Part shown: piece after piece, positions 19,907 through 27,125 of the stretch
Numbering within the stretch: the first letter of the stretch is position 1
Layout: each line of letters starts with the position of its first letter
Source of the DNA: Bifiguratus adelaidae
Lineage: Eukaryota; Mucoromycota; Endogonomycetes; Endogonales
DNA: 27,125 bases
Direction: 5' to 3'
Assembly: GCA_002261195.1 (NCBI GenBank)
Contig: MVBO01000174.1
Location: forward strand, 1 to 27,125
Program-made: the position numbers and the translations under genes
The notes under the pieces: generated by a model
What the model saw: the letters and a program-made list of their open reading frames with translations, nothing else
The model's database searches: none
Told to the model about the DNA's origin: nothing

Positions 19907-21392
19907 ATGGCCAAGCGCAGGGTAAGTGGACGAGTAGAATGCAGAGCTTAGAACTCAAGGCAAGAGCTAGAGAAAGACGAGAACGCATACTCCGGCACAA
20001 GAGGATGCAGGTGCTGTAAAGATTCCGAAATCGTTTGTGATGCGCTCAGGCGTGGTAGGAAATGCAGTGACAGCGCTCAGTCGAGATATTCGAAGGACTA
20101 TGGAACCGAATACGGCCACGAATCTCCGGGTAAGTGCTCGACGGGTTGTTCAGCGATGAATCTTGTAGTCTCTTTTACTCATTCGGCGATCGCTACCTAG
20201 GAACGGAAAACAAACAAACTCAAAGACTTTCTTCAGGTGTCGGGCCAATTGGGTGTCACGCACTTCATGATCTTTTCGCGTACAGACAAGGGTACGAATT
20301 TGCGAATAGCTCGTGTACCCCGAGGTCCCACACTCACTTTCCGAGTGCACGGATACTCACTTGCCAAGGATGTATTGGCATTGCAAAAGAATCCACGGAG
20401 TCCAGGCATCGAATTCCACACGAGTCCCCTCGTAAGTGACGCTCGCGACGATGGCTTGATCCGGATGGCTTACAGTGAACATTGTAGCTTGTCCTCAACA
20501 ACTTCAACAAGGATGAAAAGTATCTCAAACTCATGACCACCATGTTTCAGAATCTCTTTCCACCCATCAATGTCCAAACGGTAAGTGTATATTGTATTAT
20601 TGTGATGGCGTGGCCTCTCTAATACTTGACTAGATGCAACTCGCTGATGCACGTCGAATTATATTGCTTAACTACAATGAAGATACCAAACGAATTGATT
20701 ATCGGCATTACTCCATTGGGGTCAAGCCTTTGGGAATCAGCAAATCCGTCAAAAGAGTTGTCAGTATGAATATGCCTGATCTAAGCAATTTTGAGGATGT
20801 GAGCGAATACGTGCTAAGGTATTCAGACTGGTGAGCCAGCTTGATAGATGTGCGTTGACACGTTCCGTTGCAGAGAAGCACATGCCTCCGAATCGGACGT
20901 TGAGGAAGGACCAGAATCTGCCGTGACACTACCACAAGATTACGTTGGCCGTGGCAACAAGCGGTCCGAACAACGCGGTATCAAGTTAATTGAACTTGGT
21001 CCACGCATGGAGCTCCAACTACTTAAGGTACAAAGCGGATTGTGTGACGGAGAGGTGTTATACCACGAATTTGGTAAGTAGGCGCGAGCATACTCTCTTC
21101 ACAACCAGGGTCATCAACCTCGCGGTATTCAGTGCACAAAACGCCGGCTGAAATTAAAGCGCAAGAAAAGGCAAAGAAGCAAAAGCAGGAATTGGCTGCC
21201 CTTCGGCGGAAAGAGCAGGAAGCCAATGTCAAACGTAGAGAGGCAGCAAAAGAAGAACACCGAGCGCGAACAAGCGGGAAAAGAGCTCGAAATGAAAGTG
21301 ATGAGGAGGATAGCGCTGGTAGTAATGCCCGGTCAGAAGACGAGGGTAGCGATGCAGATATTGTTGATGAAGAAATGGATGATGATGAATAG
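19907..21392 (+). CDS. SSF1: Brix-domain ribosome assembly factor Ssf1/Peter Pan
   Basis: Exons 19907-19921, 19971-20129, 20201-20431, 20488-20580, 20634-20818, 20874-21073, 21133-21392; 380 aa. Ssf1 acts in the nucleolus in early 60S (66S pre-ribosome) maturation. After a 5-codon first exon the chain reads RKTRTHTPAQED, then the Brix domain opens with IPKSFVMRSG and continues with RRTMEPNTATNL, GQLGVTHFMIFSRT, RIARVPRGPTLTFRV and YSLAKDV, all diagnostic of Ssf1/PPAN. The domain closes near ELGPRMELQLLKVQSGLCDG. The C-terminal tail is Lys/Glu-rich, then strongly acidic, ending DEEMDDDE. The first acceptor (19968-19970) was chosen because it alone gives the continuous RRRKTRTH frame. Confidence 0.94.
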
Positions 21393-21551
21393 AGAGAATG
21401 CGAGGACGAAAAGTACCTTGGAATTGTTCTATAAAAGGCAAGGCAAGGCAAGTCTTGTCCCAGCATTGACTTCTCGCTGCAGACTACATTGTCACTATCA
21501 CCAAGTCTCTCTCATAGCAAGCATAGCTTCGCGCAGGTCCCGCTTGACCTA

Positions 21552-24500
21552 ATGTCTCAAGCCGGCCATGACGGCCGCAAAGGTGGCGATGAAGGGCAAA
21601 TCATGACGAGACTCCATTCAGAGCATCCCCACACGGATGGCGAGATTGACGGCAATGACGAGCAGACGTTGACTGACCACCTGGACAACAAGTCAAGCGT
21701 AGGGAGCAAACGCGACACCCTGTCTCCAATTGCCACTGAGAGAGCCAATGGTATCTGCTCAACCATGTCCTACCGGGATCATCCGACACCGACGACGCCT
21801 ACTGGAACACCCAAGAAGCCTCCATTCGACTACGATCCTCGCAAAAAACCAGCAAAAGGCATTCTCAAGAGTAGTCCATCACCGACTCCCAAGTCGTCGT
21901 GGCTCTCAACGCTTAACGCACGTATTGGTGGAGCGGTAGGTGACAGCGCAGCAACGTCTCCCACTTCTGGCCATGGTAGCGACTTTATACCTCTGCAAGC
22001 ATCTAATCCAACGTCAGCAGCCTCGGCTTTGTTAGCCAAAGCCAATCCAACCACACTGCTCGGCTTCAAAAAGTTCATCAACTCTTCTAATAAATCATCC
22101 GCATCCCTAATATCATCCTCGCAACAGAAACGTCCGCCACCACCTCCTCTACAACCATTCAGTTCAAACAGTGCTGGCGCACATGGATCTTTTGACGAAC
22201 GGAATCCACAAGCGACACACCAAATCCAAGATGGCCCACATTCACCAACTTCCCTGAGTGCGCGAGTTCTTCGCAAGGTGCGATTCTCCGTAGGTCAACT
22301 TACCACAGAGTACTTTCCAATGCAACATTCAACGACCGAAGAGATGAAGAATATGCAAGTTGGGTCTCCAAAAACTCAAAATGCCGCAGATTATTATACC
22401 GATGTATCGACAACTCCTACCGAGAAGCCTATTTTATCCAATAATCACTCGACTGAATCGTATACGACCGCGCAGATCCTCAATTTCTATATATCCGCAT
22501 GTAAGAGTCGTGAGGAGCATCCCAAGGAAGCAGTTGTCACGGCGATAAAGGTAAGCTTTAAAGTCCTTCGTACGTGTGGAGTGAAACTAAGTGGTGTTTG
22601 TATAGTCGTCATCGGATGGACGCACATTGACGCATCTGGATTTGTCCAATGTGCAGGTTGAGCGTTCAGCGTTCGACCCCATTGCGGATATATTGACGCT
22701 CAAAATTGGATTGACCAGTCTGATGTTGGATGGCTGTGGGATCGATGATGAGGTACGGATCCAAGATTTACTACTGTTTTACATGACATTCATCATCCAT
22801 GATCAGGCCCTGAAAACTTTACTGCATTGTATACTTGTATCTGACACGGTCACTCACCTAAACTTGGCAAACAATCGAAAGATCAAATTAAATGGGTTCA
22901 AATACATTGCCGTTTACATACGAAAGGTCAGTCGACAAATATGCTTCTATATGTGTGTAGTAAAGCTCTATATGTGTCATATAGTCAAAATCGTTGCAGA
23001 CTCTTGATCTATCCAATACCCCTATCGACAAAAAATCGATTGCGTATATATCCGAGGCGATCACCACCTCAACTTCCGACCCTCTCCGTCAAACATCTCT
23101 CAAAACGCTCTTGCTTGATCATTGCAACCTTAAAACGGCCCAATTGGAACAGCTAGCGGTTGGCGTACGCAAATCAACCCTGGAGACGCTCTCCATGAGG
23201 TCGAGTCGAATCCTAGAATCGGCTGCATTGTGGATTGGCGTCATGTTACGCGACTACGAAGACACAAATGCCAGCGACGAGAGTTCTTTAGGTTCATTTG
23301 ATGCCGGACGCGTGTGGAAGCAAGGTCTTTTGCATCTTGATCTCCGTGGCAATGATATCCGTCGAGGCGTTCAGTACATTGCTCAGAGCCTACGGCGAAA
23401 CAGAAGTCTGGCTTCCTTGTGTTTGGCAGAGTGTAAGATTGATAGCGTAGGATGTTCAGAATTGGCAATGGCTCTGGTAGGTTTCTTGCATATGGCACGA
23501 AGGCTGTACTGACCTAGGACCAGAAATCCAATACGGATCTTAAAGTGCTCGATCTGAGTCGCAACCATATTGCAAGTCCAAACATGGAAGGGGTAATTGG
23601 CATCATTTTCATATGGTGCTGCGATGACTGATGTCTATTCTCTAGGTCATCAACCTCAAGTCGGCTCTCCTATATAATTCCAGTCTTGCCGAATTGCGAC
23701 TCATGGAAAATGATCTCACGTCAGAAGGTATATCGGATGTGTTTGAGTGTGAGCATTGCAGAACTGATCCCTCCAAAAAACAGTGGCCGTCACGCTTGCA
23801 GAAACCCTACCGGACAATGTGACCTTATCTCGCTTAGACTTGTCCGCCAATCCAAAGATTGATCTCGCTGGATTAATCGCATTAGCTGTCTCTGTGAAGA
23901 TGAACCGAACAATGGTCTATTTGAATGTTGACATACAGGTAAGATGAGCACCTTTGGACCTCATCTGTCCGCCGAACTCATCTCTCCTCTCAGAGGGGCA
24001 ACCGAGATATGGGTGATTATTGGCGACAAATCGTAGCTGTCTGCACGCGGAACACGCAAGAGCACGACCTTCAAACTGTCTTATTGAAGGACGAGCCGGA
24101 TGCTTCGATAAAGCCGCTGGCTCCCTCCCCCACGCCCTCAAGATCATCAGAGAATGGATCCATCACTGTATCCACGACTCGAATGTCGCTACAGGACAGA
24201 CTAGCGGCCGTTACCAAGGGTAGCGCTCGACCAGGGTCTCCCGCATTCTCCCAATCAAAACAAACATCCCCTGTCATGTCCGAAGTGATTGTTCAATCGC
24301 CAACGCAGAAAAAACCTACTGCAACCCAAACAGCATCTAATCATCAGGGTAACACCCTGACAAGCGAGGACGAACAGGTGCACGAGCAAGTGGAGGAAGT
24401 GACGCAAAGATGCGTGCTCTTACAAGATGCATTGGATGAGGAAGATATCAGTAGCGATAATCAACCTGCCAACGATACCCGGATCAGAGACTTGTACCGT

Positions 24501-24963
24501 CAATGTCAAGAGGCCAAGACACCTCTGATGGCGATGATAGCCAAGGTGCAAAAGGATAACAATATGCGTGAGTGAGGGGATGGAAAGCTCAAGATAAGTC
24601 GCTCAAAGATACTTTGTAGAACGTTTACTGGCTGCCAACGATCTTCTCACCGATGTCACGTTGCGATTCGAGCAGCAATACGTTGACCGAAAGCCGGAAA
24701 ACACAGCCGCAAGGATGCTGTCTTCTCTGGCGGTCGACCTTTCTAATATCGCAACTCGAAAAGCATCTCTCGATCTTTCAGCATCACCCACTTCCCCGGC
24801 GTTTTCTATTGGCGACGACGACGAGGATGACCTGACGGTGAACCATCCCTCAAATCATACGCCGTCGTCTCTAGAATTACTGAGAAAGCAAAAGGAGGAG
24901 GAAGAGGGCGAGACGCTAAAGAAGGCTCGAAGCATGTCGCTAGACTTGGTAGACATTGAGTAA
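21552..24963 (+). CDS. PPP1R37-like leucine-rich-repeat protein with PP1-docking motifs
   Basis: Exons 21552-22550, 22606-22752, 22807-22926, 22985-23476, 23518-23592, 23646-23748, 23784-23938, 23994-24567, 24620-24963; 1002 aa. Residues 1-240 are disordered and Pro/Ser-rich. GILK (103-106) matches the SILK motif and KVRF (242-245) the RVxF motif, the two docking sites of PP1 regulators. Ribonuclease-inhibitor-type leucine-rich repeats follow (about 334-700): LTHLDLSNVQ, VTHLNLANN, LQTLDLSNT, LLHLDLRGN, LKVLDLSRN, LSRLDLSAN, YLNVDIQRGN. The order, with RVxF before the repeats, matches human PPP1R37, a PP1 inhibitor subunit. The C-terminal 270 residues are Ser/Glu-rich and end in a helix (LELLRKQKEEEEGE). 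The start is the first ATG in the frame. Intron 6 (23749-23783) is only 35 nt. The family is well supported; function in fungi is not known to me. Confidence 0.87.
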
Positions 24964-25700
24964 TAGGATTGTGTACTCTATAGCAAAATTGCATATGTTA
25001 CTAGAACGCGCTCCGTGCGCAGCTAGCCTCATTCGTGACACGTGTTCTATCCTTAAAATGTTGTATCGGCGTAATTAGCCCATGATGGATATCGGGAATG
25101 TCTGGGGAGTTTGGACGCTAAAACGCATCCTCTATTTTTCCACGTGTACCTGGATGTCTCTATCAACAACGTGTTTATTCATCTAGCAAATAGAAGAGAA
25201 CCCTAACATGCTCCAACCTCCGCTGCTCATGGATCCGCAAAAGTTGGTCAGTGACCTTGTATGTAGCCAAAACGGAAATGAGCTTGGACCATCTAGCCAA
25301 ATTAAGGGACGTATCCCCGGCGTTGTGGTTCACCTACGTCCTTATCTTACTGCTTTTTCTTTTTCGGCGACCTAGCCAACCCCCTAAAAATGTGGGAACG
25401 CGAATATGATGAAGGGCATCAGAATAAGGGGCTCGCAGCTTTGCGGGGGTGCCTATTACCTGTACTGGACTTTTTGACCGGGTGGGGGAAAAAGGGATCG
25501 GAACCGCCATGCAGCGGGTTTAAATGTACAATCAATTGTACGAGAGTTGTCTTCTTCCTTGTCTTGTCTTGACATTTCGCTTCCTGGACGTGCGTTGTTA
25601 TCTCGAAAGGCCCTGTGCTGTATCGCGGGCGATAACACTCCATCATTGACTAGGCAAATACGGCACGCTTGGGACGTTCTAATTCGAAAGCAAAAAAGCG
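24964..25700. other. Intergenic region before the last gene
   Basis: 737 bp with no supported gene. It contains two CACGTG cores (in 25039-25046 and at 25141-25146), stress-element-like CCCCT (25381-25385) and AGGGG (25427-25431), a TTTAAA (25519-25524) and an inverted repeat (25526-25541). The short frames here are low-complexity or overlap each other. Confidence 0.45.
25526..25541. promoter_or_regulatory. Inverted repeat GTACAAT-CA-ATTGTAC
   Basis: Perfect 7-bp arms around a 2-bp spacer, directly after TTTAAA and 160 bp upstream of the next start codon. The shape fits a binding site for a dimeric regulator of the gene at 25701; this is inference. Confidence 0.4.
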
Positions 25701-26977
25701 ATGCTTGGTATCGGTGAAGGAGTCACCACAGCCATAGAGGCTGATCACTGTGTAGACTATCTATCGCATATATGGGATACATTTGATTTGCTATCCACCT
25801 TCCATCGTACCCGTCATCAGCTACGTTATCATCAATATCGTTACAGACAAGGACCTGCAGAAATGCAACGCTGCAGAACTCAGACAGTAACGCCCACAGC
25901 GGAAATGGCCTGGTTGCCCTCCAGTCTCGAGACTGCGGACTCTCCAAGAGTCAATAGTCGTAAAGGGCGTTCTAATCGCCTTCGACATTATTCGGAAGAA
26001 GAATATCGATTGCATCGGCTCGAAAATGCTCTATGGCGCCAAATGTCAAGGCGATGTACAAAAAATTTGGGGGCGCAGAACCCATTGATACATCCAAGGA
26101 CCATCAACTGGTAAGCATTTGAGTACCGGATGCTCGAAAGCGATGGTTATTCAACCCCTTGCTCAGGCACAAAGACGCAGACGTCACATGGTTGTATGGG
26201 CCCTTGTACGAAAACAAAAAGTTACCCAAACCGTCAGCATTGGTAACCCCGCCCAACGAGCATAACCTAAAACCTGTGCTCAAGCGACCTTCCAATCACG
26301 CTTTATCACAGTCTCTGCATGCCTCCCAAATGGTCGATTCGCTTGGCATTGGCCATTCAGCCGACCGTCGACCGCGCGGTGGTCACGTTCGGCGCCGAGA
26401 AAGCTCTTGGCCACGATCTGAGCAGGTGGAAGAAGTGGTGAAGAGCCTGCGATTCAATACCAATGTGACAGAATGCAAATATGCCGCTTCTCTACCGGTA
26501 GTACAGTTTGCACTGGAAGCTAATCCGACAACCGCTCCGTCTTGGAGCCAGCACAGCGACCCATACGAAGAGACACCGTTGTTGGATCAGTATTATCAAG
26601 TAGAGGGATGTAGTACGCACAGACAAGTGACAGAGACGACAAGTATTGTTGACGGCCATGCGCTAACTGTTCGAACCTGCGAAGTGAGACAAGTCGCAAC
26701 AAAAGCGACCATACGAACACATTACGAGGCAACGAGCAGATCCAATTTGCTCACCCCGCCCATGTCTCCGAATCTGTCACCTACCCGCTATGAGCGTGCT
26801 TATCGATGGACGGATGAACGAGACATTACCGAAATCATGGGCGATATTTGCAATATCTTGCAAGAGATGACGAGCCTCATGCTGTTACTGGCCTTTCTCA
26901 AAACTGTGGGCGCAACATTGAGTGGAGTAGAAACCCTTGTAGACACGCTATTCGGATTTGCTTGGAAGCTAGAGTGA
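25701..26977 (+). CDS. Uncharacterised 406-residue protein, possible PP1-binding motifs
   Basis: Exons 25701-26110 and 26167-26977. I do not recognise the family. The N-terminal part is basic and His/Arg-rich (HYSEEEYRLHRLENALWRQM, then WLYGPLYENKKLPKP). The middle has KPVLKRPS (about 172-179) and, 53 residues later, KSLRFNTNVTEC (229-240). Spacing and context resemble a degenerate SILK plus RVxF pair, but Leu replaces the usual Val/Ile, so PP1 binding is only a suggestion. A Thr/Pro patch LLTPPMSPNLSP follows. The C-terminus (about 355-406) is a hydrophobic helix pair (MLLLAFLKTVGATLSGVETL) that could bind a membrane or a partner; it is not a clear transmembrane anchor. The long promoter with stress-type motifs suggests regulated expression. 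Confidence 0.72.
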
Positions 26978-26993
26978 CATCATGTACATGATG
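26978..26993. repeat. Perfect 16-bp palindrome after the stop codon
   Basis: CATCATGTACATGATG is its own reverse complement and begins at the base after the TGA of the last gene. It may be a 3' UTR hairpin or a protein-binding site. No loop-forming spacer is present, so a DNA site is a little more likely. Confidence 0.5.
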
Positions 26994-27111
26994 AATTCGA
27001 CAAAGGTTCAGACACCATCTCCATCCTATTCATGCCCCCAATGGGTCGGTGATCGTGTCTACTCCTATATCAGGCCATAGACAAGGGCTCTGGCAACATC
27101 TCAGGTTGTCT

Positions 27112-27125
27112 CCCCCCCCCCCCCC
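27112..27125. repeat. Poly-C run at the window end
   Basis: Fourteen C residues run to the last base of the window. It may be a real homopolymer or an assembly or contig edge; the sequence cannot tell. Confidence 0.6.

Noticed and set aside
21023-21466. 147-codon Ser/Leu-rich minus frame
   Set aside because: Antisense of the Lys/Glu-rich tail of SSF1.
1-27125. Mobile elements, CRISPR arrays, long terminal repeats, viral genes or a biosynthetic cluster
   Set aside because: I saw no transposase, reverse transcriptase, long direct or inverted repeats, or synthase domains; nearly all long sequence is explained by housekeeping genes.

Overview
This is a gene-dense stretch of a fungal nuclear genome, probably a filamentous, early-diverging (Mucoromycota-like) species. 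The fungal call rests on many short GT-AG introns (mostly 46-70 nt, extremes 35 and 114), short intergenic spaces, and fungal protein architectures: Kin4-type kinase, SAPS protein, Ish1/Msc1 protein, Ssf1 and a DPH6 with fused RidA domains. A class 2 mitochondrial dihydroorotate dehydrogenase argues against a budding yeast close to Saccharomyces. The phylum is inference; no marker here fixes it.

Layout, left to right. 1-303: unresolved edge. 304-1819 (-): dihydroorotate dehydrogenase. 1841-2867 (+): metaxin-like outer-membrane import factor, head to head with the former and only 21 bp away. 3182-6448 (+): SAPS-domain PP6/Sit4 regulator, 12 exons. 6449-7357: non-coding. 7358-10695 (+): Kin4-like protein kinase with a split KA1 domain. 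10798-11992 (-): OMA1 mitochondrial metallopeptidase, with a GC-AG intron. 12095-12168 (+): tRNA-Phe(GAA). 12579-14384 (+): membrane RING-H2 ubiquitin ligase. 14499-17538 (-): DPH6 diphthine-ammonia ligase, 15 exons. 17698-19458 (-): secreted/ER Ish1-Msc1 repeat protein. 19907-21392 (+): Ssf1/Peter Pan ribosome-assembly factor. 21552-24963 (+): PPP1R37-like leucine-rich-repeat protein with two PP1-docking motifs. 24964-25700: non-coding. 25701-26977 (+): unrecognised 406-residue protein. 26978-27125: tail ending in a C run.

All exon models were built by hand from splice sites, frame continuity and family motifs. Each of the ten spliced models sums to a multiple of three with no internal stop. 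The gene set is housekeeping: mitochondria (DHODH, metaxin, OMA1), translation (tRNA-Phe, Ssf1, DPH6), phosphorylation control (SAPS, Kin4, PPP1R37-like) and membrane/ubiquitin functions. I see no mobile element, CRISPR, biosynthetic cluster or new multi-gene system. The most interesting items are at the level of gene structure: a tandemly duplicated 3' splice site in DPH6, the GC-AG intron in OMA1, a 35-nt intron, the 21-bp divergent gene pair, and a probable missing signal-peptide exon of the RING gene.
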